Shown: positions 33,454 through 42,786 of the stretch, piece after piece
Layout: every line of letters starts with the position of its first letter
Position numbering within the stretch: position 1 is the first letter of the stretch
DNA from: Nitrosarchaeum sp.
Lineage (GTDB): Archaea; Thermoproteota; Nitrososphaeria; Nitrososphaerales; Nitrosopumilaceae
Assembly (NCBI GenBank): GCA_003569705.1
Contig: BGOU01000003.1
Location: 62,001-126,000, forward strand
Direction of reading: 5' to 3'
DNA length: 64,000 nucleotides
Notes under the pieces: model-generated
The model's input: only the letters and a program-made list of their open reading frames with translations
The model's database searches: none
Told to the model about the DNA's origin: nothing
Translations under genes and position numbers: made by a program

Positions 33454-34382
33454 AATGCCTCCTTCAGATGATTTAGATTCTCAGTCATTCTAGAAATATA
33501 AGTTCCATCATTACCGATTTCTAACGGAGATAAAACTAGTATTTTTCCTCCAATTTCATTTGCAATTACTTGAGAAGTTTTAGGATCAGCCGTTTCTTCA
33601 GTAAAAATAACTTTAACATTAAGCTGTTTGGCTTTATTGATTACATTTTCTAAAGTCTTGGCAGTGGGTTCTGTATGTGGTGCATATGAAGAAATTATAG
33701 TATGTTGGTTGAGATCATATTCATCTGCAAAATATGAAAAGGCATGATGAAATACTATGAAATCATGATTACACCCAGATAGTTCATTACGAATTTTTAA
33801 ATCAAGTAAATCTAATTTGTTGATGTAATTTGCAGCATTTTCTTGAAAATATTGTCTATTTGCAGGATCTGAATTAGAAAATGCATTTGCAATATTTTGA
33901 ACTTGAATTTTTGCAAAAACTGGATTTAGCCAAATATGGGGATCTCCAGATTCATCAACATGTTTTTCATGTATTGAAGATTCGTTGTTCATATTTTTTA
34001 TAATAATTCCATCACTAGTATCAACTATCACTCCTTGGTAATTCATTTCATGTAATTTATCAACCCAACTTTCAAATCCAATTCCATTAATTACGATAAG
34101 ATCAGATTTTTGCATTTGTTGTACATCTTTTATTGTTGGTTCCCAATCATGAGGTTCAACTCCAACTGGAACTAACAATTTTACATCGACTTTTTCTTTA
34201 CCAACATTTTGTGAAAATTCATGTAATGGGTAAAATGATGACATAACTTGCAGTTTTGATTCATTTGTTTTCTTGAATTGGTTTGAATCACTTGAAAAAA
34301 CAGCAAATGAGATTAAAGGAATTGTAATTGCAATTGTAATTATTGCTAGTTTTACTTGGTTATTCACACTCGATTTTGACAT
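33447..34382 (-). CDS. znuA: Metal-binding lipoprotein-like substrate-binding protein (ZnuA family)
   Basis: A 311-residue periplasmic-type binding protein with an N-terminal membrane anchor (about 10-28). The metal ligands typical of cluster A-I are present: His in GVEPHDWEP, His in GDPHIWLNP, His in FHHAFSYFADEY and an acid in EETADPKT. It lacks the long His-rich loop of many ZnuA proteins, so the metal (Zn, Mn or another) is open. It is the first gene of the importer operon, divergent from the NikR-like regulator. Confidence 0.9.
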   Translation of the reverse strand: MSKSSVNNQVKLAIITIAITIPLISFAVFSSDSNQFKKTNESKLQVMSSFYPLHEFSQNVGKEKVDVKLLVPVGVEPHDWEPTIKDVQQMQKSDLIVINGIGFESWVDKLHEMNYQGVIVDTSDGIIIKNMNNESSIHEKHVDESGDPHIWLNPVFAKIQVQNIANAFSNSDPANRQYFQENAANYINKLDLLDLKIRNELSGCNHDFIVFHHAFSYFADEYDLNQHTIISSYAPHTEPTAKTLENVINKAKQLNVKVIFTEETADPKTSQVIANEIGGKILVLSPLEIGNDGTYISRMTENLNHLKEALC

Positions 34383-34384
34383 AA

Positions 34385-34454
34385 GTTATTAATAACTTTA
34401 TAAAATGTTAATAACTTTAATGCTAAACTTATAAGATAATTAATAACAATTATC
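34385..34454. promoter_or_regulatory. Palindromic operator region between znuA and the NikR-like gene
   Basis: The 76-bp divergent spacer holds a perfect 12-bp palindrome, GTTATTAATAAC (34385-34396), a partial copy, GTTAATAAC (34407-34415), and GATAATTAATAACAATTATC (34435-34454) with perfect 7-bp arms. The TTAATAAC core appears three times. It is the natural binding region for the adjacent ribbon-helix-helix metal regulator. Confidence 0.6.
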
Positions 34455-34458
34455 ATTT

Positions 34459-34842
34459 ATGCCAATAGTTTCAATTTCATTGAATCAAGAGATTTTATCA
34501 GAATTAGACAGGTTACAAAAAACTATGGGCTTTTCAGGTAGGTCTGAAGCAATAAGGGCAGGAATCAGAACTTTTGTTTCAGAAGAAAAACAAAAATCTA
34601 AATTAACAGGAAACATTCATGCTATTCTTTTAGTTGTTCATAATGATGAGTTTGATCATGTCGTATCTGGAATAAAACATAATTTTGAAGATCTGATTAC
34701 AACACATCTACACAGTAAGATTGAGGGAGAAAAATGCATGGAATTATTTGTAATTGACGGCGATGCAGAAAGAGTATCAACTATTACAAAAGATTTTCAA
34801 GTAAACAAAAACATGAATACTGTAAAATTAGTAACATTATAA
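34459..34842 (+). CDS. NikR-like metal-responsive ribbon-helix-helix regulator
   Basis: A 127-residue protein. Residues 1-45 form a ribbon-helix-helix DNA-binding domain (VSISLNQEILSELDRL, GRSEAIRAGIR) and residues 52-127 an ACT-like metal-sensing domain. H74, H83, H85 and C93 correspond to the His-His-His-Cys nickel site of NikR, with slightly altered spacing. Because it is divergent from a zinc/manganese-type importer, it may respond to zinc or another metal rather than nickel. Confidence 0.85.
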   Translation: MPIVSISLNQEILSELDRLQKTMGFSGRSEAIRAGIRTFVSEEKQKSKLTGNIHAILLVVHNDEFDHVVSGIKHNFEDLITTHLHSKIEGEKCMELFVIDGDAERVSTITKDFQVNKNMNTVKLVTL

Positions 34843-34855
34843 AATTAGTTAAAAA

Positions 34856-36226
34856 TTAGGTTTTTGAAAAACGATTTCTTGATACCAAAACTACTACCAA
34901 TAATGTAGAAAAGAGGATCATAGTTGCAATGGTTCCAAATTCAGGAGCAACAGCAACTCCAAAATCAGTTTCTTGACCGGTATTTCGAATGTTTTCAAAT
35001 CTAATAATTGTGGGACCTGTTTGATCCTTGGTAAATTCATACCGTTCAAATTCCCCACCAACTTGTGCTGTTCCAGTTGTTTTATAAATTTCCTTACCAT
35101 TCTGTATGATTACAAAAGTATAATCGGAATTACGTAATGGTTCTCCAGTTTTGCCATCTCTGATTGTAAAGATAAAATTTGTATTTTGTCCAGGTACAAT
35201 TTTTATTGGATCCCATGAGAGATTTACTTGAAAGTCTTCACTTTTTGTAAATGAAGTTAATGGGAATCCTATATTTTCAGATCTAGAAAGAGTAAAAGTG
35301 ATCGTATCAGGTAATGGTTCTCCTGATTTTTGTAGTTGATTCTTTATGAATCTGAGATGATCCTGTAGTAAAACAAAATGAACTATTCTTTCATCATCTT
35401 CAGTGTAATCGTCAATTGTAACTGATGCTTTAAACACGTCAATTCCATTTATTTTGCCTGTATAGCTTGGAGACAGAAATTCAGCAAAATTCTTAGGAAA
35501 ATGTACTTCTTCATGTACAACTGGAATGTGGGACATTTGTTTTTCGCTCCAATCAAAAGGCATCTCAAATGTTACTTGTTTGGCAATAGGATCATACTCA
35601 AAATTGGAAATATTATCAAAATAGGACTTTATTTTAAACTGAATATCTTGATTTTCGGCGTCTTTTTGTAAAAATTTAGTGCTATCTGCAATGCTCAGAT
35701 TTGCATTATAAACGCCAGAATTTTCAATTATGTTTGTTGGCTCATCAATTGTTCTTACCTCGATTTCAAAATTGTATAATCCACCTGAATTGAAAATAGG
35801 ACCAGAAATCATTATTGGATTAGATTCTGTTCCATGCCATGCACCTAGCAAAGAATCCTGCTCTCCATGAATTGTAATTTCACCTTCTTGTGTAGAATTT
35901 ACTTTGATTGGAAGAACTCCATTAGGTGCAAAAAAATAATTTCTAAATATCATTTTATTTTCATGAAATAAACCAATTAGAAATGTAACGTTTTTTGCAT
36001 TTTCTTTTGTTTCATCTTCAGTTGCTGTAATTGTAATTTGTTTTTCGCTGGTTTGCTCAAAAACCGTTGGAAGTTCAACTGAAATTGAAATTTTTTTTCC
36101 TTGTACATCAACTGAACGAATAGTATCAATGCCCAATCCATGGCCATATACACTAGATACTGGAAATAGTAAAGATACCGCTATTGCAGATATTGCAAGT
36201 ATTCCGAATTTTGATAATGACAACAT
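34856..36226 (-). CDS. Secreted beta-sandwich protein with PEFG sorting tail
   Basis: A 456-residue paralogue of the 21621 and 23965 proteins: signal peptide ending SSVYGHG, GGLYNFEIEV, YFDNISNFEYD, FEMPFDW and VHEEV. Its C-terminus differs. Instead of WIK-WW repeats it has a PEFG motif, a hydrophobic helix and a basic end, the thaumarchaeal PEFG-CTERM signal. It is probably attached to the cell surface after processing. The function is unknown. It is convergent with the NikR-like gene. Confidence 0.75.
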   Translation of the reverse strand: MLSLSKFGILAISAIAVSLLFPVSSVYGHGLGIDTIRSVDVQGKKISISVELPTVFEQTSEKQITITATEDETKENAKNVTFLIGLFHENKMIFRNYFFAPNGVLPIKVNSTQEGEITIHGEQDSLLGAWHGTESNPIMISGPIFNSGGLYNFEIEVRTIDEPTNIIENSGVYNANLSIADSTKFLQKDAENQDIQFKIKSYFDNISNFEYDPIAKQVTFEMPFDWSEKQMSHIPVVHEEVHFPKNFAEFLSPSYTGKINGIDVFKASVTIDDYTEDDERIVHFVLLQDHLRFIKNQLQKSGEPLPDTITFTLSRSENIGFPLTSFTKSEDFQVNLSWDPIKIVPGQNTNFIFTIRDGKTGEPLRNSDYTFVIIQNGKEIYKTTGTAQVGGEFERYEFTKDQTGPTIIRFENIRNTGQETDFGVAVAPEFGTIATMILFSTLLVVVLVSRNRFSKT

Positions 36227-36245
36227 CGTTCTGTTAATGTTGGGC

Positions 36246-36956
36246 TTATTTTACTTTCAGTAATTCTTGAACTTTTTGAATTAAATCATCCATGGTGTTA
36301 GCTTCCAGTATTGGTTGTAATTCATTTGGATCTTTAGCTCCAAGTGCAGATAAAGAATAGACATAATCAATTGTAGGCATGTCTGTAGTAAGATAGTATT
36401 TTTCTAAAACCTGATCTAATGCATGTGATTCAACAATTTGTGGTAATGCTTGTCTAACAATTTTATTTTTCCACATCTCAACTAATTTTTCCCATTTGTC
36501 TAATGGTATATTATCATCAATTTCAGGAATTAATTCAACTTCAGCACGAATGTACATTTTTTCTTCAGTTCCTAATTTTTCATGTAATTCTGAAATACTC
36601 TGATGGCCTTCTACAGTGTATGGATCATAATTAGAAGGCTGCACCAATGATGGTGGAATTATTTTATTGATTTTGAATTTATTACGACCAACAGTCTCAA
36701 TATGTAACTGCATTCCATCCAATTCAATATCTTTGCATTTGGTTATCTTTGCAATTGTACCTATTGATTTTGGTGCAGTCCAACCACTAATCGAGTTATT
36801 TGCATCAATCAGACATACACCGAATTGACCATCACCTAACATACAATCATCAACTAATTGCTTGTAGCGGGGTTCAAAAATTCTGAGTGGTAATTCTTGT
36901 CTAGGAAACAGTACTAAATCCAAAGGAAAAATAGGTAGAATTTTTGTTTGTGTCAA
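36246..36956 (-). CDS. LON substrate-binding domain protein
   Basis: A 236-residue protein homologous to the N-terminal substrate-binding domain of Lon protease, without ATPase or protease domains. ILPIFPLDLVLFPRQELPLRIFEPRY is a hallmark start, split here by no gap, and GQFGVCLID and IGTIAKI follow. The C-terminal 80 residues are helical. Stand-alone LON-domain proteins are widespread and poorly understood; a role in protein quality control is only inferred. Confidence 0.85.
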   Translation of the reverse strand: MTQTKILPIFPLDLVLFPRQELPLRIFEPRYKQLVDDCMLGDGQFGVCLIDANNSISGWTAPKSIGTIAKITKCKDIELDGMQLHIETVGRNKFKINKIIPPSLVQPSNYDPYTVEGHQSISELHEKLGTEEKMYIRAEVELIPEIDDNIPLDKWEKLVEMWKNKIVRQALPQIVESHALDQVLEKYYLTTDMPTIDYVYSLSALGAKDPNELQPILEANTMDDLIQKVQELLKVK

Positions 36957-37030
36957 ACTGTTGTTATTTAATATGTCTCTAGATATATGGAATACGCAAT
37001 CAATTTTAATTATAAAATAGATCTTAAGAT

Positions 37031-37960
37031 TTAGAATCCATTTTCATTGAGGATTAATCCCAATAACGCAGCTCGTGTATGCTTTCCATATTCAGCTTGC
37101 TCAAAATATTTTGCATGTTTTGTATTATCAACATCAGTTGAAATTTCATCTAATCTAGGCAATGGATGTAATATGATAGAATCATCTTTCATTTTTTGCA
37201 ATAAATCTAGCCCCACAACATAACTTCCTTTTACCTTGAGATATTCTTCTTCATCAGGAAATCTTTCTTTTTGGATTCGTGTTACATAAAGAACATCAAG
37301 ATCATCAATGTATTCTTCAATGTTAGTGGATTCGGTAAAAGACAATCTCTTTTTTATTTCATAAACAGAATCAGATCTAATTCTTAATGATTCAGGAGAA
37401 ATTAAATGGACATCAACATCGTAATTTCCAAGACCATATAAAAGAGAATAAACCGTTCGTCCATATTTTAGATCACCAATAATTCCTATTTTAAGACCGT
37501 CGATCTTTTTCTTTTCTTTTCTTATTGTAAACAAATCTTGTATGGCTTGTGTTGGATGCTCTTCTGTTCCACTTCCAGCATTGATAACTGGTTTTGAAGA
37601 AACTTCAGATGCAAATCTACTTGAACCATCAAGAGGATGTCGTAATACAAGTATATCAGAATAAATCGACATTATTCTTACAGTATCTGCAAGACTCTCA
37701 CCTTTTTGGGCAGACGATGATGAGATGTTAGAGATTCCTAAAGAATTACCACCAATTGAGGCCATGGCAGCATCAAAACTAAGACGAGTTCTAGTACTTG
37801 GCTCATAAAATAGATAACCCAGTGTGTTTCCTTTACAAATCTCCCTTCTTTCTATGGGGTTAAGTTTCATTATTTTATCAGTAGATACAAAGATTTGTTC
37901 AAGTTGAGCCTTGTCAAAATCCTTGATAGAAATTATGTCTTTTTGATAGAACTCGTTCAA
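37031..37960 (-). CDS. pyrB: Aspartate carbamoyltransferase catalytic chain
   Basis: A 309-residue enzyme making carbamoyl-aspartate in pyrimidine synthesis. The carbamoyl-phosphate loop YEPSTRTR, the 80s loop with SSSAQKGESL, EHPTQAIQD and HPLPRLDEI are the active-site marks. The start appears to be a TTG at 37960 (MNEFYQKDI). It is head-to-head with pyrI rather than cotranscribed with it; the two encode the catalytic and regulatory chains of one complex. Confidence 0.95.
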   Translation of the reverse strand: MNEFYQKDIISIKDFDKAQLEQIFVSTDKIMKLNPIERREICKGNTLGYLFYEPSTRTRLSFDAAMASIGGNSLGISNISSSSAQKGESLADTVRIMSIYSDILVLRHPLDGSSRFASEVSSKPVINAGSGTEEHPTQAIQDLFTIRKEKKKIDGLKIGIIGDLKYGRTVYSLLYGLGNYDVDVHLISPESLRIRSDSVYEIKKRLSFTESTNIEEYIDDLDVLYVTRIQKERFPDEEEYLKVKGSYVVGLDLLQKMKDDSIILHPLPRLDEISTDVDNTKHAKYFEQAEYGKHTRAALLGLILNENGF

Positions 37961-37969
37961 TCTTTCAAT

Positions 37970-37977
37970 GATATATA
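37970..37977 (+). promoter_or_regulatory. TATA box of pyrI
   Basis: GATATATA-type sequence in the pyrB/pyrI spacer, about 25 bp upstream of the ATG at 38002. This suits a leaderless pyrI transcript and argues against the GTG at 37981 as the start. A second TATA-like element near 37984-37990 on the other strand could serve pyrB. Confidence 0.45.
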
Positions 37978-38001
37978 CGGGTGACTATACAAAGTATTCT
38001 G

Positions 38002-38463
38002 ATGCAAGAGTCCGAACTCATGGTTCGACGAATTAAGGAAGGCACTGTGTTGGACCACATTGACGAGGGAAAAGGTCTTCAGGTCCTAAATGCTTTAAGG
38101 ATTGATGGAAAGGATGGTAGTCTCATAACTATTGCTCTTAACGTACCTAGTGGAAAATTCAAGAAAAAAGATATTATCAAAGTTGAGAATAAATTTCTAA
38201 AAGATGATGATACAAACAAGCTAGCAGTAATTGCTCCAAAAGCAACTATCAACATTATCAAAGATTACAAACTAATTGAAAAGAGAAGAGTTTCACTTCC
38301 AAATGAAATAGACAGAATTTTCCGTTGTTCAAATCCAGATTGTATTACTAACAGCACTGAACATATTGAATCAGTGATGGATGTAATTGACAAACAGGGA
38401 AGAGTACTCAAATGTAGATATTGTGCAAGAGTATTAGACGTTAACAAACTAAAATATAATTAA
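38002..38463 (+). CDS. pyrI: Aspartate carbamoyltransferase regulatory chain
   Basis: A 153-residue PyrI. The allosteric nucleotide-binding domain starts LMVRRIKEGTVLDHI. The C-terminal zinc domain, which contacts the catalytic chain, has four Cys in CSNPDC and CRYC. The ATG at 38002 is preferred from the TATA box 25 bp upstream; a GTG at 37981 or ATG at 38020 are alternatives. It is transcribed divergently from pyrB. Confidence 0.93.
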   Translation: MQESELMVRRIKEGTVLDHIDEGKGLQVLNALRIDGKDGSLITIALNVPSGKFKKKDIIKVENKFLKDDDTNKLAVIAPKATINIIKDYKLIEKRRVSLPNEIDRIFRCSNPDCITNSTEHIESVMDVIDKQGRVLKCRYCARVLDVNKLKYN

Positions 38464-38496
38464 ATTAAAAATTTGAAAAAGATAATGCTTTTGTGT

Positions 38497-38805
38497 TTAT
38501 TGTCCAAGGATGATAAACATCATGACTATACCGTAGATAGCGATTGATTCAACCATACCTACGAAAATGAATACTTTTGACTGCAATGCTGGGTTTTCAC
38601 TAATTACTGCAAGACCTGCTGCACCTACTTGACCCAAACCTATACCTGCTCCAGCTGCGGCCAAACCAAAGGCTAAACCTGCACCTAGAAGTTTCATAGA
38701 ACCTGCACTACCTGCTGCTGATTCTTCCTGAGCATAAGCAACACCAGTCAATCCAGTTGCAGATATTGCAATTGTTGCCAAAAGTAGCAATATGATAGGT
38801 TTCAT
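38497..38805 (-). CDS. atpK: A/V-type ATP synthase subunit K (c-ring)
   Basis: A 102-residue proteolipid with a signal-peptide-like N-terminus (ends VAYAQ) and one two-helix hairpin (about 36-102). The ion-binding carboxylate is E86 in FVGMVESIAIYG, with S87 and Y91 near it and Q59 in the first helix (GLGQVG). A monomeric hairpin of this size means a c-ring with one carboxylate per two helices. It is the last gene of the ATP synthase operon. Confidence 0.93.
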   Translation of the reverse strand: MKPIILLLLATIAISATGLTGVAYAQEESAAGSAGSMKLLGAGLAFGLAAAGAGIGLGQVGAAGLAVISENPALQSKVFIFVGMVESIAIYGIVMMFIILGQ

Positions 38806-38857
38806 TAATGTACCAACTTTTCTAGTTCCATATTTAAATCATGATGATGTTTTAATG

Positions 38858-38989
38858 TTAAATTCGATCTAGTGTTTTCTTTTTGAATGATGCCAAATCA
38901 TTTTTAATTGATTTAGCAGAATTTTCATGATCCTGTTCTAATACCTTCTTGGAGCTTTCAACTAGTTTTTTAATTTCTTCTTTTGCCAT
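38858..38989 (-). CDS. 43-residue ATP-synthase-operon protein
   Basis: MAKEEIKKLVESSKKVLEQD and onward: a highly charged, wholly helical 43-residue peptide. Its ATG overlaps the stop codon of the subunit D gene by one base (TAATG), so translation is coupled, and subunit K follows 52 bp later. It could be a small stalk subunit or an assembly factor. I do not recognise its family, but the overlap makes a real gene likely. Confidence 0.7.
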   Translation of the reverse strand: MAKEEIKKLVESSKKVLEQDHENSAKSIKNDLASFKKKTLDRI

Positions 38990-39621
38990 TATTTCCTACT
39001 TACCATCTTAGCTTTCACTTTTTTTAACTTTGCGAATTCCTCTCTTTCTCTTTCTTCAAGAGTTGCAAGAATAAATCGTATTTTTTGTTGATATTGTGGG
39101 ATAATGACATTTTCTAGTGCATTAAGTAATTTTTGTGTTTTTTCAAGTGCTTTTGCGAGGCTAAAAATTGAATTTTCATATTCCGCCGCTTTACAGATTT
39201 TTGGAAGTAATTCTTTGATCTGTTTTGCTGCTCTATCTATTGATGAGTTGGTATCGGCAAAACCATAAGGCATTGATTTTGTATCTTTTTCAGTAACTGT
39301 AAGTGTTGGAATTTTAACATCTACAACTCTTCGTACATGAACATCAACTTGCATTACAGGTGGTGTAGATTCAGCAACAGAATCAACCGTATTAGTTCCC
39401 AATGCAAGATATGCCTCATTAACTGATTTGTAAATATCTTGTAATGGATCCCAAATTCCACCTCTTGCTTTAGAGGCTTCATCAATCATTTCTTCAATAT
39501 TTTTTAAAAGAACTTTACGTTTATCATCTAAAATTTTTTGAACCATTATTGCAACTTGACTAGATTTTTTATATTTTAGAAGTTCAATTTTTGTTGCAAC
39601 TGCATTTTGTCCAAATGACAT
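38989..39621 (-). CDS. atpD: A/V-type ATP synthase subunit D
   Basis: A 210-residue central-stalk subunit with the long N- and C-terminal coiled coils of the D/gamma family. ATKIELLKYKKSSQVA opens the first helix, and ALENVIIPQYQQKIRFI with LEEREREEFAKLKK forms the last. It rotates inside the A3B3 head and links it to the membrane ring. It follows atpB by 4 bp. Confidence 0.93.
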   Translation of the reverse strand: MSFGQNAVATKIELLKYKKSSQVAIMVQKILDDKRKVLLKNIEEMIDEASKARGGIWDPLQDIYKSVNEAYLALGTNTVDSVAESTPPVMQVDVHVRRVVDVKIPTLTVTEKDTKSMPYGFADTNSSIDRAAKQIKELLPKICKAAEYENSIFSLAKALEKTQKLLNALENVIIPQYQQKIRFILATLEEREREEFAKLKKVKAKMVSRK

Positions 39622-39625
39622 TCTG

Positions 39626-41011
39626 CTATTTTCCCTGATAATATTGATCTATGTATTTGTCTTTAATCTTAGTAATCTCATTCTTTGGAAGTTTTGAAAC
39701 AATTTTCCATAAGAGATTAAGAGTTTCTTCTATGGTTCTATTTTCATCAGTTGCCTGAGTAAGGAATTCTTTTTCAAAGACATCACCAACATCCATGTAC
39801 TTCAAATCAATTTCTGTTAATCCTGCTTTACCTACAATTCCAGCTAGTGCTCTAACTTCTTGTGCTCTAGAATATGCATCATAAACTTGATTTGAGACTT
39901 CACTGTGATCTGCCCTTGTACTTCCTTCACCGATTCCATCTTTCATTAATCTGCTAAGACTCATCAAGATATTGATTGGTGGATAAACACCCTGTCGGAA
40001 TAAATCTCTTCCAAGTACAACTTGACCCTCTGTGATGTATCCAGTGAGATCAGGAATTGGATGAGTGATATCATCAGATGGCATTGATAAAATTGGAACT
40101 TGTGTAACACTGCCTTTTCTTCCATTTAATTTTCCTGCTCTTTCATAAATTGTTGAAAGATCAGTGTAAAGATAACCAGGGTAACCTTTTCTTCCAGGTA
40201 CTTCTTCTCTTGCTGCACTGATTTCTCTTAGTGCTTCTGCATAATTTGTCATATCAGTTAGTATAACAAGAACATGCATTCCAAGATCAAATGCCAAGTA
40301 TTCTGCAACAGTTAATGCTACACGCGGAGTGATAATTCTTTCAATTGCAGGATCATCTGCTGTATTTAGAAATAGAACACTTCTTTTTAGCGCGCCTGAT
40401 TCTTCAAGACTTCTTCTAAAATATTCTGCCTCACTGTATTGCACACCAATTGCTGCAAATACTACTGCAAAATCATCTTTTGTACCAACAACACTTGCTT
40501 GTCTTGCAATTTGTGCTGCAAGAATGTTATGTGACATACCAGAACCAGAAAATATCGGTAGTTTTTGTCCTCGTACTAGAGTAATCATTCCATCAATAAC
40601 AGAAACACCAGTTTGAATGAAGTCTTTAGGATATTCACGTTGTTCTGGATTCATTGGTTCACCGTTGATGTCAATGAATTTATCAGCAATCGGATCTGGG
40701 AGTCCATCTTTTGGTCTACCTAATCCATCAAATACTCTACCAAGTACTTCTTTTGATACGGGCATTTCCATAAGTTTACCTACAAATTTTGCACTAGTAC
40801 CAGAAATTGATAATCCAGATGTTCCCTCAAATACTTGAACTATTGCTTTGCCATTTCCAACTTCAAGAACTTTGCCTAATCTTCTTTCTCCTTCTTTAGT
40901 TTCAATTTCTACAAGTTCATCAAATGCTGCATTTTCAACATCATCAACAACTACTAGTGGACCTTTGATTTCTGCAATCTTGCTGTATTGAACTCCACCT
41001 TTATCTGTCAA
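39626..41011 (-). CDS. atpB: A/V-type ATP synthase subunit B
   Basis: A 461-residue non-catalytic nucleotide-binding subunit of the A3B3 head. It lacks a canonical P-loop (GSGMSHN replaces it), as normal for subunit B, and has the typical [13 protein letters not shown] and [13 protein letters not shown] segments. Its ATG overlaps the end of atpA by 4 bp, and atpD follows 4 bp downstream. Confidence 0.96.
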   Translation of the reverse strand: MTDKGGVQYSKIAEIKGPLVVVDDVENAAFDELVEIETKEGERRLGKVLEVGNGKAIVQVFEGTSGLSISGTSAKFVGKLMEMPVSKEVLGRVFDGLGRPKDGLPDPIADKFIDINGEPMNPEQREYPKDFIQTGVSVIDGMITLVRGQKLPIFSGSGMSHNILAAQIARQASVVGTKDDFAVVFAAIGVQYSEAEYFRRSLEESGALKRSVLFLNTADDPAIERIITPRVALTVAEYLAFDLGMHVLVILTDMTNYAEALREISAAREEVPGRKGYPGYLYTDLSTIYERAGKLNGRKGSVTQVPILSMPSDDITHPIPDLTGYITEGQVVLGRDLFRQGVYPPINILMSLSRLMKDGIGEGSTRADHSEVSNQVYDAYSRAQEVRALAGIVGKAGLTEIDLKYMDVGDVFEKEFLTQATDENRTIEETLNLLWKIVSKLPKNEITKIKDKYIDQYYQGK

Positions 41012-42786
41012 TTTGAAACTTTCACTCCCATGATAGATTTGAATTGTTCTTTCATATCAATATCTAATTGATCAAGTTTTGATATTTCATTATCTTTGAT
41101 ATCCATCCTTGCTTTGAGTAATGTGGTAATTATCGGCATTGCACGAATATCAGCTAATGCTGTACCTTCTTTTAATGCCTGTTGACCTCGTCTATAGAAT
41201 TCAACTAGTAGTTTTAGTAATTTGTATTGTTTTTGTGGACTGCAATAAGTATCGACATCATCAAATGAATTTTGTTGTAATAAACCAATCTTTATCATTC
41301 TTGCAACTTCAAGAATTAGTTTTTCTTCATCCGGTAATGCTTCTGGACCTAAGAGTCTAACAATTTCTTTTAGTGTATCTTCTCTTTGTAAAATACCATA
41401 AGCTTCACTTCTGAGAGATAGCCAATCTTCATTGATATTTTCACCCCACCATTTTGCAATGTCGCCAAGATAGCCAGAATAGCTATTCATCCAATTAATT
41501 GAAGGATAGTGTCTAGAGTAAGCAAGTTTTGCATCCAAAGCCCAGAATGTTTTGATAAATCTCATTGTGTGTGTTGTTACTGGCTCAGTAAAGTCTCCAC
41601 CTGATGGTGAAACAGCACCAACCAGAGTAACTGAACCATCACGATCAGGACTTCCAATAGCTCTAACACGGCCTGCTCTTTCATAAAATTCTGCTAATCT
41701 TGATGCAAGATATGATGGATAGCCTTCTTCTGCTGGCATCTCTTCTAATCTTCCACTCATTTCTCTAAGTGACTCTGCCCATCGACTAGTAGAATCTGCT
41801 ACAAGTACAACGTCTTTACCCATATCTCTATAATATTCAGCAATTGTTACACCAGTGTAGATACTTGCTTCTCTTGCAGCTACTGGCATGTTACTTGTGT
41901 TTGCAACCAAAACTGTTCTATCCATAAGTGGTTTGCCACTACGTGGATCTTTAAGATGTGGAAATTCAACAAGTACTTCAGTCATTTCGTTTCCTCTCTC
42001 ACCACATCCGATGTAAACTACAACTTGTGAATCAGCCCATTTTGCAATTTGGTGTAGTGTAACTGTCTTTCCTGTTCCAAATGCACCTGGAATAGAACCA
42101 GTACCACCCTTTGCAATTGGGAAAAATGTGTCAATAACACGCTGTCCTGTTATAAGTGGAACTGTTGGATCGTATCTATTTTTGTATGGTCGTGGTTTTC
42201 TAACAGGCCATCTATGATACATTTTAAGAGAGGTTTTTTGTCCATCTTTTTCAGTAGTAGCTAGTACAGTTTCTAGATTATAATCTCCCTCACTTACCAT
42301 ATTTGATATTTTTCCACCAAGGTGATCCGGTGGAACCATAATAGAGTTCTCAATGAGGTCTGTCTCTTTGACAGTACCAATGACATTTCCTGCTTCAACT
42401 TGTTCACCATTACTTACAGTTGGTACAAAATGATATTTTTTTGTCATATCTACTGGAGTTGTTGTAATGCCTTTGCCAATAAATGAGCCTGAAACTTTTG
42501 ATAATTCTTTTAATGGTCTTTGAATTCCATCATAAATTTGTCCAATAATACCTGGACCTAATAGAACACTAAGTGGATTCCCTGTACCAACAACTGGTTC
42601 ACCAGGTTTTAGTCCACTTGTGGATTCATAAACTTGAATAAATGCAACATCGCCAGTTAGACGAATAACTTCACCAACTAATTTTGAGTTACCAACAACT
42701 ACAGTCTCATACATTTTTGCATCAGACATTCCATCAGCTCTAACTGCTGGACCGCTTACCCAAACAATTCTACCTTTAGCTGCCAT
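41008..42786 (-). CDS. atpA: A/V-type ATP synthase subunit A (catalytic)
   Basis: A 592-residue catalytic subunit with the P-loop [11 protein letters not shown], the Walker B/catalytic region [13 protein letters not shown] and the A-subunit-specific non-homologous region (about 100-200, with [13 protein letters not shown]). The sequence [18 protein letters not shown] is invariant in the family. It lies between the subunit E gene (ending at 42787) and atpB, with a 4-bp overlap with the latter. No intein is present. Confidence 0.97.
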   Translation of the reverse strand: MAAKGRIVWVSGPAVRADGMSDAKMYETVVVGNSKLVGEVIRLTGDVAFIQVYESTSGLKPGEPVVGTGNPLSVLLGPGIIGQIYDGIQRPLKELSKVSGSFIGKGITTTPVDMTKKYHFVPTVSNGEQVEAGNVIGTVKETDLIENSIMVPPDHLGGKISNMVSEGDYNLETVLATTEKDGQKTSLKMYHRWPVRKPRPYKNRYDPTVPLITGQRVIDTFFPIAKGGTGSIPGAFGTGKTVTLHQIAKWADSQVVVYIGCGERGNEMTEVLVEFPHLKDPRSGKPLMDRTVLVANTSNMPVAAREASIYTGVTIAEYYRDMGKDVVLVADSTSRWAESLREMSGRLEEMPAEEGYPSYLASRLAEFYERAGRVRAIGSPDRDGSVTLVGAVSPSGGDFTEPVTTHTMRFIKTFWALDAKLAYSRHYPSINWMNSYSGYLGDIAKWWGENINEDWLSLRSEAYGILQREDTLKEIVRLLGPEALPDEEKLILEVARMIKIGLLQQNSFDDVDTYCSPQKQYKLLKLLVEFYRRGQQALKEGTALADIRAMPIITTLLKARMDIKDNEISKLDQLDIDMKEQFKSIMGVKVSN

